The notes under the pieces are model-generated. The model was not told the origin of the DNA, made no database searches, and saw only the letters and a list, made by a program, of their open reading frames with translations. The translations under genes were made by a program, and so were the position numbers. Source: an uncultured Prosthecobacter sp. (GTDB taxonomy: Bacteria > Verrucomicrobiota > Verrucomicrobiia > Verrucomicrobiales > Verrucomicrobiaceae). From it: 5,290 nt of DNA. Positions 1-5,290 of the stretch are shown here, piece after piece. Positions within the stretch are counted from its first letter, which is position 1; every line of letters begins with the position of its first letter. The stretch spans positions 1 through 5,290 of the forward strand of contig CALDGV010000330.1 in the NCBI GenBank assembly GCA_937941745.1, in the 5' to 3' direction.

Positions 1-1
1 G

Positions 2-289
2 AGCAATCTGGCGCTGGACCGCCTGACAAACGAGAAGGACAACCTTCTGGAAAGCATCTGGGACAAGGAGTGGCGCGACAACATCACCTCTGCGGCGATC
101 GAGCGCGTGAAGGCGAAGGTCTCGCCGCGGCAGTTTCAGATCTTTGACTGCTATGTGATGAAGGGCTGGGGCGTGAAGAAGACTTCGGAAGCGCTGGGCA
201 TCAATGCGGCGCAGGTGTACCTGGCGAAGCACCGGGTGGGCGCGCTGGTGAAGAAGGAAGTGCAGGCGCTGGAAGGACAGATGCTCTAA
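2..289 (+). CDS. ECF-type RNA polymerase sigma factor, C-terminal part (5' end outside window)
   Basis: The frame is open from the left edge to the TAA at 287-289, giving 95 visible C-terminal residues. An internal GTG at 107 is not the real start because the frame continues upstream without a stop. Residues 36-90 form a sigma-70 region 4-like helix-turn-helix, which binds the -35 promoter element. It reads KVSPRQFQIFDCYVMKGWGV, then TSEALGINAAQVYLAKHRV, then a basic/acidic tail ending KKEVQALEGQML. The segment before it (residues 12-34, LLESIWDKEWRDNI) looks like the linker and start of region 4 of ECF sigma factors. The KHRV...KKEV ending is a form I associate with Verrucomicrobia/Planctomycetes ECF sigmas. 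Region 2 and any anti-sigma partner lie outside the window, so the regulon is unknown. The next gene is convergent, so no operon partner is visible here. Confidence 0.85.
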   Translation, partial: SNLALDRLTNEKDNLLESIWDKEWRDNITSAAIERVKAKVSPRQFQIFDCYVMKGWGVKKTSEALGINAAQVYLAKHRVGALVKKEVQALEGQML

Positions 290-312
290 GCTGACGGAGG
301 AACGGGTGCGGG

Positions 313-1578
313 TCAGTGAAGGATCTGTACTTCATCCCCAACCTTGCAGAGGCTGAAGAATTTCTGCGCCTTGTCATACGGCAGGCGGATGCAGCCGTGC
401 GAAGCTGGGCGGCCGGTGACGTAGCCGCTGTGCAGGCCGATGGCGCTGCAGTTGAGCCGCATGAAGAAGGGCATGGCCACATGATAAAGGGTGGAGGTCC
501 AGGAGCGGTGCTTGTCGGTGATGACATAACGGCCCGCGGGGGTGTTGTAACCTTCGCGACCGGTGGAGACAGGACAGGTGTCGATGATTTTTCCTTCCTG
601 GGTGAGCCAGGCACGCTGGCGGGTGAGATCGACGGTGATGAGCATTTCGGGCTCGGATTCCGGCTGGCGGCCCAGGATGATGCGCATGAGGAACAGATAG
701 CCCTGCGTGGCGGCAAAATTGATGGGGTAACGGTGATGGCGTGTGGTGCAGCGGGCGGGACTGGCGCCCCAGCGCAGGAGTTCAGCCGCGCCCTCGACAT
801 CGCCACGCGCGGCGCAGGCAATGAGCGGAGTGACGCCGCGATCGTTTTCCAGGGCATGGCGGAGATCCTTGATGGTGACGCGGGCGAGAAGATCGCGGGT
901 GACGGGAGCCTGAAAGCGGGCGTTGGGATCGGCACCGGCGGCGAGCAGGGCGCGGTAGATGTCCGCCCCACGGCGCAGGGAGGCGAGCTGAAGGGGCGGC
1001 TGCTTTTCCAGACCGGGCTGACGCCAGTCTGCCCCGGCGTGGAGCAGGGCGCGAACGCTGCCCACGGCCCCGAGACGAACGGCGAGGCAGAGCAAGGTAT
1101 CGCCTGCGGGAGTCAGCTCGCCCACATCAGCGCCACGGGCGGCGAGTTCGCTGATCCATTCCTCATCATCGAGCATCACGGCATATTGCAGCAGGGGCGC
1201 AAGACCCAGCTCCGGCACATGGATGCGGAAGTAGGAGGCCACCTCATCACGCAGCGGGGTCCAGACCCATTCACGCGGCTCGCGATGGTCAGGCGCGGGG
1301 GCTTTTTGAACCTGCCGTGGAGCCTCACGAGGCGGGGGTGATGGCGCAGGAGGCGGCAGTGCGGGGCCAGGGATCTGCACTGGTGCAGAAGGCTTCACCG
1401 TGGCCAACGGCTGCGGAGGTGCTGCGGCGGGCGCTGTCTGCGCCTGTGCGGCATGATGCTCATAGAAGAGGATGCAGACCAGGAGCGCCATCAGCAGGCT
1501 GAGCGCCATCAACGTGCCGTAAAGAACGGGCAGGATGGCAGCGAGGAGCCGCTGAAATCGGGTGGATCGGGAAGGCAT
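313..1578 (-). CDS. Membrane-anchored ankyrin-repeat protein with C-terminal L,D-transpeptidase (YkuD) domain
   Basis: The 421-aa product starts at the ATG at 1578-1576. The same frame stays open further upstream, but that part lies antisense to the enolase-like gene and has no domain character. Residues 1-10 are basic (R4, R7, R10). Residues 11-38 form one hydrophobic helix, consistent with an uncleaved anchor or signal peptide exporting the rest. Residues 48-95 are rich in Pro/Ala, a probable linker through the envelope. Residues 125-302 hold about five degenerate ankyrin-like units, for example around GDTLLCLAVRLG, LLHAGADW, LLAAGADPNA and GVTPLIACAARGDVEGAAEL. Residues 311-421 form a YkuD domain with H383 in GLHSG and the catalytic SHGCIRLP, with nucleophile C396. 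YkuD enzymes make 3-3 crosslinks in peptidoglycan or attach proteins to it. The fold and active site are clear; the exact reaction and the ankyrin partner are unknown. The gene is divergent from the enolase-like gene. Confidence 0.88.
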   Translation of the reverse strand: MPSRSTRFQRLLAAILPVLYGTLMALSLLMALLVCILFYEHHAAQAQTAPAAAPPQPLATVKPSAPVQIPGPALPPPAPSPPPREAPRQVQKAPAPDHREPREWVWTPLRDEVASYFRIHVPELGLAPLLQYAVMLDDEEWISELAARGADVGELTPAGDTLLCLAVRLGAVGSVRALLHAGADWRQPGLEKQPPLQLASLRRGADIYRALLAAGADPNARFQAPVTRDLLARVTIKDLRHALENDRGVTPLIACAARGDVEGAAELLRWGASPARCTTRHHRYPINFAATQGYLFLMRIILGRQPESEPEMLITVDLTRQRAWLTQEGKIIDTCPVSTGREGYNTPAGRYVITDKHRSWTSTLYHVAMPFFMRLNCSAIGLHSGYVTGRPASHGCIRLPYDKAQKFFSLCKVGDEVQILH

Positions 1579-1725
1579 CGGGAAACGATGAAGGGTCGAG
1601 GATTCAGCCGGACCGGGCGATGTTGCCCGCAGGCAGGTTTTTTGCCAGTTTTCATTCTGATTCTGGGTTCTTCTCGCCACGTTTCGCAAGACAGCGCCCG
1701 TCCTCCTGCCTATCTCCCAGCCACC
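1579..1725. promoter_or_regulatory. Divergent intergenic region, probable location of both promoters
   Basis: These 147 bases separate the starts of two divergent genes, so both promoters should lie here or just inside the coding ends. The stretch from about 1637 to 1675 is clearly richer in A/T than the flanking sequence, with T-runs and TTCATTCTGATTC, and is the likeliest promoter core. No -35/-10 pair close to consensus is visible on either strand. A small inverted repeat, CGGGC-6 nt-GCCCG, lies at 1614-1629, between the AT-rich patch and the transpeptidase start. Placement is by inference only. Confidence 0.4.
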
Positions 1726-3099
1726 ATGAAGCCCACCGACATCCGCATCACTTCCGCCCACGTCCACTTTCTGCCGGTCACCATGCGGGTGCCTTTGAAG
1801 TTCGGCCCGGAGACAGTCACCAGCGCCGTGTGCCTGCGGGTGGAGGTGGAGGTGCAGAACCGCAGCGGCCAGAGCGCGCGTGGCTGGGGCGAAACGCCGT
1901 TGAGCGTCTCCTGGGTCTGGCCGAGCACGCTGAGCGTGAGCGAGCGCACGCAGCGCATGAAGGATTTCTCCGTCCGGCTGGCGCAGGTGCTGGTGGAGGC
2001 CGGACTGGAAGGTCATCCGATGGAAATCGGCGCGGACTTCATCCACGGGCCTCTGGCAGCGACGCTAAAAGCCGCCAACACCGAGGCCGGCGGCCCGGAA
2101 ATGCCCTATCTGGGATCGCTCGTGGCCTTCAGCGCCTTTGACATCGCCATCCATGACGCCTTCGGCAACCTTCTGGGCCTCGACACTTACGAAACGTATG
2201 GCCCGGAGTTCATGTCGCGCGACCTCAGCGCCTTCCTTGAGCCGGAAGCAGGCAGCGGCATCGACTTCCGCGGCCGGTATCCGCAGGACTATCTGGTCCG
2301 TCAGGCCCCCAAGACCCTGCCTGTCTGGCATCTGGTCGGCGGTGTGGATGCCCTGGAGGCCTGCGACCTGACCGGCAGCGAGCCGAAGGACGAACATCCG
2401 GTGCTGCTGGCCGACTGGATCCAGCGCGATGGCCTGAAATGCCTGAAGGTGAAGCTGCGCGGCACCGATGCCGCCTGGGACTATGAGCGGATGGTGCGTG
2501 TGGGCCGCATCGGACTGGCGAACGGCGTGCGCTGGCTGAGCGCCGACTTCAACTGCACCGTGCAGGATCCGGCCTATGTGAACGCCATCACCGACCGCCT
2601 GCTGGCGGATGAACCGGAGATCTATGCCCGCACGCTGTATGTGGAGCAGCCCTTCCCCTACGACCTGGAAGCCCACATGATCGATGTGCGCAGCGTCTCG
2701 GCGCGGAAGCCTTTGTTCCTGGATGAAAGCGCCCATGACTGGGAGTTTGTCCGCCTCGGCCGCAGGCTGGGATGGAGCGGTGTGGCGCTGAAGACCTGCA
2801 AGACGCAGACCGGCGCGCTGCTGAGCCTCTGCTGGGCCAAGGCCCACGGCATGCCTCTGATGGTGCAGGACCTGACCAATCCGATGCTGGCCATGATCCC
2901 GCATGTGCGGCTCGCTGCCCATGCGGGCACGATCCAGGGCGTGGAGTGCAATGCCATGCAGTTTTATCCCGATGCCTCCGTGATCGAGGAGCGCGTGCAT
3001 CCCGGCCTCTACCGCCGCCGTGGCGGCGTGGTGGATCTCAGCACCCTGGGCGGCAGCGGCTTTGGCTACCGCGTGGATGAAATCGCCCGCCCACTGTGA
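1726..3099 (+). CDS. Enolase-superfamily enzyme (muconate lactonizing/mandelate racemase-like), substrate unknown
   Basis: The 457-aa product starts at ATG 1726, where enolase-like N-terminal sequence begins (ITSAHVHFLPVTMRVPLKFG); the open frame upstream to 1453 overlaps the divergent gene's anchor and linker region and is not domain-like. Residues 5-150 form the capping domain, with GWGETPLS at 53-60. The barrel domain shows the superfamily catalytic set: K241 and K243 in LKVKLRG, metal ligands D274 (ADFN), E307 (VEQPF) and D333 (LDES), and K356/K359 in ALKTCK. This arrangement matches the MLE subgroup, which abstracts a proton alpha to a carboxylate using Mg2+ and Lys bases. Members include cycloisomerases, o-succinylbenzoate synthase and dipeptide epimerases. 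At 457 residues it is longer than the usual 350-400, with extra sequence around residues 155-235. Neighbours give no pathway clue, so the substrate cannot be named. It is likely cytoplasmic; no signal peptide is seen. Confidence 0.87.
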   Translation: MKPTDIRITSAHVHFLPVTMRVPLKFGPETVTSAVCLRVEVEVQNRSGQSARGWGETPLSVSWVWPSTLSVSERTQRMKDFSVRLAQVLVEAGLEGHPMEIGADFIHGPLAATLKAANTEAGGPEMPYLGSLVAFSAFDIAIHDAFGNLLGLDTYETYGPEFMSRDLSAFLEPEAGSGIDFRGRYPQDYLVRQAPKTLPVWHLVGGVDALEACDLTGSEPKDEHPVLLADWIQRDGLKCLKVKLRGTDAAWDYERMVRVGRIGLANGVRWLSADFNCTVQDPAYVNAITDRLLADEPEIYARTLYVEQPFPYDLEAHMIDVRSVSARKPLFLDESAHDWEFVRLGRRLGWSGVALKTCKTQTGALLSLCWAKAHGMPLMVQDLTNPMLAMIPHVRLAAHAGTIQGVECNAMQFYPDASVIEERVHPGLYRRRGGVVDLSTLGGSGFGYRVDEIARPL

Positions 3100-3130
3100 G
3101 CACGCCTGCCACCAGGAACTGACAAAGGCA

Positions 3131-3159
3131 TTGACCACGGGGCTTCTGCTCCACATCAA
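3131..3159 (+). promoter_or_regulatory. Weak candidate promoter before the small membrane-protein gene
   Basis: TTGACC at 3131-3136 matches five of six bases of the sigma-70 -35 consensus. With a 17-base spacer the -10 would be CATCAA (3154-3159), only three of six matches. It lies in the 85-base gap after the enolase-like gene, about 25 bases before the next start. The gene could equally be read through from upstream, since no terminator is seen in the gap. Confidence 0.2.
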
Positions 3160-3184
3160 CTAGGCTTCCGCATTTCCCGCCGCC

Positions 3185-3535
3185 ATGCCCGTCGGCACCG
3201 CCATCACCGCCATCCTTTCCTTCGCCCTGGCCATCCTTTTCATCAAGGTGGCTGGAGACACGAAGCTGTACCGCCTTTGGTGGATGGACCTGCTCGGCGT
3301 GCTGGATGTGGACACGGACCGCACCGCCCGCAAAGCCCAGGAACGCCAGATGGCACGCATGTGCTACCTGATCTTCTTCCTCCTGCTGGCCCTGAGCCTG
3401 AGCTGCATCTACTGGACGCTGGACAGCATCCGCGAAATCCGCCGCGAGAAGACGGCCATGGAGCGTGAGATCAAGATGAGCCGCGACGAAATCGAAGGCG
3501 TGCGGCGCAAGCTGGATGTCCGTGTCATCGAGTGA
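3185..3535 (+). CDS. Small two-helix membrane protein with charged coiled-coil tail, function unknown
   Basis: I do not recognise the family. The 116-aa product has a hydrophobic segment at about residues 5-23 (from TAITAILSFALAILF), then a polar loop with LYRLWWMDLLGVLDVDTDRT (29-48). A second hydrophobic segment follows at about 60-78 (CYLIFFLLLALSLSCIYW). The tail, residues 79-116, is highly charged with spaced hydrophobics (SIREIRREKTAMEREI...), typical of a short coiled coil that could dimerise or bind a partner. The basic stretch RKAQERQMAR before helix 2 suggests that the central loop is cytoplasmic. By that reading the coiled coil would be on the periplasmic side, but this topology is uncertain. 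The ATG at 3185 is the only start that includes the first helix. It follows the enolase-like gene by 85 bases on the same strand, so co-transcription is possible. Its stop lies 22 bases from the convergent folC stop. Confidence 0.7.
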   Translation: MPVGTAITAILSFALAILFIKVAGDTKLYRLWWMDLLGVLDVDTDRTARKAQERQMARMCYLIFFLLLALSLSCIYWTLDSIREIRREKTAMEREIKMSRDEIEGVRRKLDVRVIE

Positions 3536-3556
3536 CCGCCTGCGGCTCCGCGGCGG
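3536..3556. terminator. GC-rich hairpin filling the convergent gap, possible bidirectional terminator
   Basis: CCGCC (3536-3540) pairs with GGCGG (3552-3556). After one bulged T, GCG (3542-3544) pairs with CGC (3549-3551) around a four-base loop. The hairpin occupies essentially the whole space between the two convergent stop codons (3533-3535 and 3558-3560). There is no T-run on either side, so it is not a classical intrinsic terminator. It may still slow polymerase or protect 3' ends. Confidence 0.4.
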
Positions 3557-3557
3557 C

Positions 3558-4772
3558 CTACTGGAGGCTGCTCTGGAAGGTTCCAGGGGCCTGGCCCAGC
3601 CTCGCGAGAGCCTCGCCCACGAGATAAAGTGAGCCACAGATCAGGCGGCGGTGCCTGGCAGGCACCTCCAGTGCTGAAGCCAGGTCCTCCGTGACGCGGA
3701 CAGGAACCTTGGGAGCATCGAAGTGCGTGAGGAACTGGCGAAGCTGTTCCGGCGCTGTGGCGCGCGATGAGGCGAAGGCGGTGAACGTCCACGAAGCGGC
3801 GATGGTGCTGAGCGCCTCCATCACGCCGGGAACATCCTTGTCCTTGGCTGCGGCAAAGATGATGTCGGCACGCTCGCCAGGGAACTCCTGCTGCCAAGTG
3901 CCAGCCAGCACCATGGCCGCCTCCACATTGTGTGCGCCATCCAGGATGACCGCGCCATTTTGCAGAGACTGAAAACGGCCCGGCCACTGGACCTGGGAAA
4001 GAGCCTTCTCCAGAACCACGGCAGGAAGGCGCACCCCAGCCTCGCGCACGGCCTCCAAGGCTAGCGCGGCATTCCAGGCCTGATGCGGTCCGCAGAGGCC
4101 TAGACGGACTTCGGTCAAAGGCTCCTCCACCAAGACGAGCGGTGATTTCTGCGCCTTGGCGGTTCTTTCGATCACGGCCAGGGCCGATGGGTCCTGGAAG
4201 CCGGTGACCACCGGCACGCCGGGCTTGATGATGCCGGCCTTCTCCGCCGCAATCTTGGGCAGGGAGTCCCCCAGCTGCTCCATGTGATCGTAGCCGATCC
4301 GGGTGATCACGCTCACCTCGGGCGTGATGGCGTTGGTAGCGTCAAGACGGCCTCCCAGGCCGGTTTCCAGAACCACCCACTCCAGACCACGCTGGCGGAA
4401 CCAGTCGAGCGCCAGCGCCAGGGTGATTTCAAAGAAGGTGGGATGCGCTTCCCAACCAGCGATGCGTTCACGAATCTGCTTCAGCCCCTGCTCGATCTCC
4501 TCGTCCGTGATTTCACGCTCGGCATCACGGATGCGCTCGTTGAAACGAACCAGATGCGGTGAAGTGAAAAGGCCTGCATTGATGCCCGCCGCCTGGAACA
4601 TCGCATGCATGAAGGCGCAGGTGCTGCCCTTGCCGTTGGTGCCGGCCACGTGGATGAACTTCATCCCCTGCCCTGGCAGTTGCAGCGCATCGAGCAGTCG
4701 ATGCACGTTTTCCAGCCCCAGCTTGATGCCGAAAAGCTGGGTGGAATAGAGCCAGGTCAGTTCTGGAGACAT
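3558..4772 (-). CDS. folC: Bifunctional dihydrofolate synthase / folylpolyglutamate synthase
   Basis: This Mur-ligase-family enzyme joins glutamate to dihydropteroate and adds further glutamates to tetrahydrofolates, using ATP in the cytoplasm. The 404-aa product (E. coli FolC is about 420) carries the family motifs in order. These are the P-loop HVAGTNGKGST at 41-51 (K48), FTSPHLVRFNERI at 69-81, ETGLGGRLDATN at 136-147 and GYDHMEQLG at 160-168. EKAGIIKPG follows at 177-185; its K178 is the likely carbamylated lysine by family analogy. GPHQAWNAALAL is at 228-239, WPGRFQ at 263-268, LDGAHN at 277-282 and CGSLYLVGEAL at 379-389. S71, E136 and H163 sit where the family binds Mg2+. The ATG at 4772 gives the normal N-terminus, whose YSTQLFGIKLGLENV is a typical opening. 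No Shine-Dalgarno precedes it. It follows purA after 75 bases on the same strand. Whether it makes both activities or only one cannot be read from sequence; folC is the usual single-copy assignment. Confidence 0.95.
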   Translation of the reverse strand: MSPELTWLYSTQLFGIKLGLENVHRLLDALQLPGQGMKFIHVAGTNGKGSTCAFMHAMFQAAGINAGLFTSPHLVRFNERIRDAEREITDEEIEQGLKQIRERIAGWEAHPTFFEITLALALDWFRQRGLEWVVLETGLGGRLDATNAITPEVSVITRIGYDHMEQLGDSLPKIAAEKAGIIKPGVPVVTGFQDPSALAVIERTAKAQKSPLVLVEEPLTEVRLGLCGPHQAWNAALALEAVREAGVRLPAVVLEKALSQVQWPGRFQSLQNGAVILDGAHNVEAAMVLAGTWQQEFPGERADIIFAAAKDKDVPGVMEALSTIAASWTFTAFASSRATAPEQLRQFLTHFDAPKVPVRVTEDLASALEVPARHRRLICGSLYLVGEALARLGQAPGTFQSSLQ

Positions 4773-4789
4773 GCGATGGGAGGGTGAAA

Positions 4790-4806
4790 CCCGCCCGGCA
4801 GGCGGG
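4790..4806 (-). terminator. Hairpin between purA and folC: weak terminator or folC leader attenuator
   Basis: CCCGCC (4790-4795) and GGCGGG (4801-4806) form a perfect six-pair GC stem with a five-base loop. Read along the minus strand, the stem is followed by TTTC, a very short T-run, and then the folC start about 17 bases later. It could end purA transcripts or reduce read-through into folC. It also lies close enough to the folC ATG to affect ribosome access. The poor T-tract keeps this uncertain. Confidence 0.4.
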
Positions 4807-4847
4807 CGGAGCTTCCAGTGATGGAGATCAAGGCATCCAGAGGGGGT

Positions 4848-5290
4848 TCAAGCCACGAGCGTCTGCTCGCGGGCAGGACCCACGCCCAGAAGGCTGATGC
4901 GGGCGCCGGTCAGCTCCTCGACACGCTTCAGGTAGGCCTTGGCCAGCGGCGGCAGGTCGGCGAAGCTTGTGATGCCGCTGAGATCCTGCTTCCAGCCCTG
5001 GTGGGTTTCATACACAGGCTCGCAGGCCTCGATGTCCTCGATGGTGCTCGGCGGATACTGCAGCGTTTCGCCACGCAGCTTGTAGGCGGTGCAGATCTGC
5101 ACTTCGTCGAGGCCATCAAGACCGTCGAGGTTGGTGATGGCGAGTTCATCGGCACCATTGAGCATGACGGCATAGCGCAGCAGCACGGCATCCAGCCAGC
5201 CGCAGCGGCGGGCACGGCCGGTGGTGGCCCCAAACTCGCGGCCCATGTTGTGCAGCATGTCGCCGATGGCGTCGTTCTCCGTGACGAAAG
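4848..5290 (-). CDS. purA: Adenylosuccinate synthetase, C-terminal part (5' end outside window)
   Basis: This enzyme makes adenylosuccinate from IMP, aspartate and GTP, the first committed step of AMP synthesis. The frame runs from the right edge to the TGA at 4850-4848, giving 146 C-terminal residues. The methionine at 5258 is internal: the frame continues upstream as FVTENDAIGD, matching the region before GREFGATTG in PurA. Diagnostic sequence includes GREFGATTGRARRCGWLDAV (visible residues 17-36), which is the aspartate/IMP-binding loop with its arginines. NLDGLDGLDEVQICTAYKL follows at 53-71, then CEPVYETHQGW at 89-99 and YLKRVEELTG at 119-128. The GP.R..T ending is typical and the C-terminus looks complete. 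In the guanine-recognition stretch it has TNLD where E. coli has TKLD; I treat this as family variation. folC lies 75 bases downstream on the same strand, so the two may share a transcript. Confidence 0.96.
   Translation of the reverse strand, partial: FVTENDAIGDMLHNMGREFGATTGRARRCGWLDAVLLRYAVMLNGADELAITNLDGLDGLDEVQICTAYKLRGETLQYPPSTIEDIEACEPVYETHQGWKQDLSGITSFADLPPLAKAYLKRVEELTGARISLLGVGPAREQTLVA

Noticed and set aside
291..316. CTGAC/GTCAG inverted repeat in the 23-base gap between the sigma factor and transpeptidase stop codons
   Set aside because: It has only five pairs with a 16-base loop and no T-run, and it runs into the stop codon. Chance is a sufficient explanation.
316..1341. A 341-codon open frame on the plus strand opposite the transpeptidase gene (and a 256-codon one at 201-971 on the minus strand)
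   Set aside because: Both are low-complexity translations overlapping a gene with clear domains. Long antisense frames are expected in GC-rich coding DNA. They show no recognisable family.
1462..1485. Possible lipobox cysteine (C35 of the transpeptidase)
   Set aside because: The preceding residues are L-L-V. A lipobox needs a small residue (G, A or S) just before the cysteine, so lipoprotein processing is unlikely.
1453..1725. A 91-residue N-terminal extension of the enolase-like frame
   Set aside because: It overlaps the divergent gene's 5' end, is rich in Arg/Gln/Gly without family similarity, and the enolase fold begins directly after the ATG at 1726.
1579..2046. A 156-residue N-terminal extension of the transpeptidase frame
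   Set aside because: It lies antisense to the enolase-like coding sequence, lacks domain character, and would bury the hydrophobic anchor in mid-protein. The ATG at 1578 gives a proper N-terminal anchor.
2065..3159. A 364-codon minus-strand frame opposite the enolase-like gene
   Set aside because: It is a shadow of the real gene. The translation is Ala/His/Gln-rich with no motif, while the plus strand shows a complete catalytic set.

Overview
The window is a GC-rich, gene-dense chromosomal segment of a free-living Gram-negative bacterium. It most resembles Verrucomicrobiota (Prosthecobacter/Verrucomicrobium type) or a related PVC lineage. Three things suggest this: the sigma-factor tail with its KHRV...KKEV ending, the ankyrin-repeat L,D-transpeptidase, and an enolase-superfamily protein of the kind I associate with Verrucomicrobia and Planctomycetes. 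The lineage is inferred from protein style; no rRNA or marker gene settles it.

Layout: (1) The 3' end of an ECF-type sigma factor gene (+ strand, 2-289) runs off the left edge. (2) Convergent to it is a minus-strand gene (313-1578) for a membrane-anchored protein with a proline-rich linker, about five ankyrin-like repeats and a C-terminal YkuD L,D-transpeptidase domain with an intact SHGCIR active site. (3) A 147-bp divergent intergenic region (1579-1725) contains an AT-rich patch that probably holds both promoters. (4) A plus-strand gene (1726-3099) encodes an enolase-superfamily (muconate lactonizing/mandelate racemase-like) enzyme with all catalytic positions present but no predictable substrate. 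(5) A small plus-strand gene (3185-3535) encodes a two-helix membrane protein with a charged, probably coiled-coil tail. (6) On the minus strand, purA (partial, enters from the right edge) is followed by folC (3558-4772). These are housekeeping genes for AMP synthesis and folate activation/polyglutamylation.

The folC and small-membrane-protein genes converge with only 22 bases between their stop codons, and a GC-rich hairpin fills that gap. A second perfect 6-bp-stem hairpin lies in the 75-bp purA-folC gap, close to the folC start. None of the four complete genes has a recognisable Shine-Dalgarno sequence before its chosen start.

I see no mobile element, CRISPR array, tRNA or rRNA. The segment reads as ordinary chromosome. 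The most unusual items are the ankyrin/L,D-transpeptidase fusion and the uncharacterised enolase-superfamily enzyme. Nothing here amounts to a convincing new multi-gene system.
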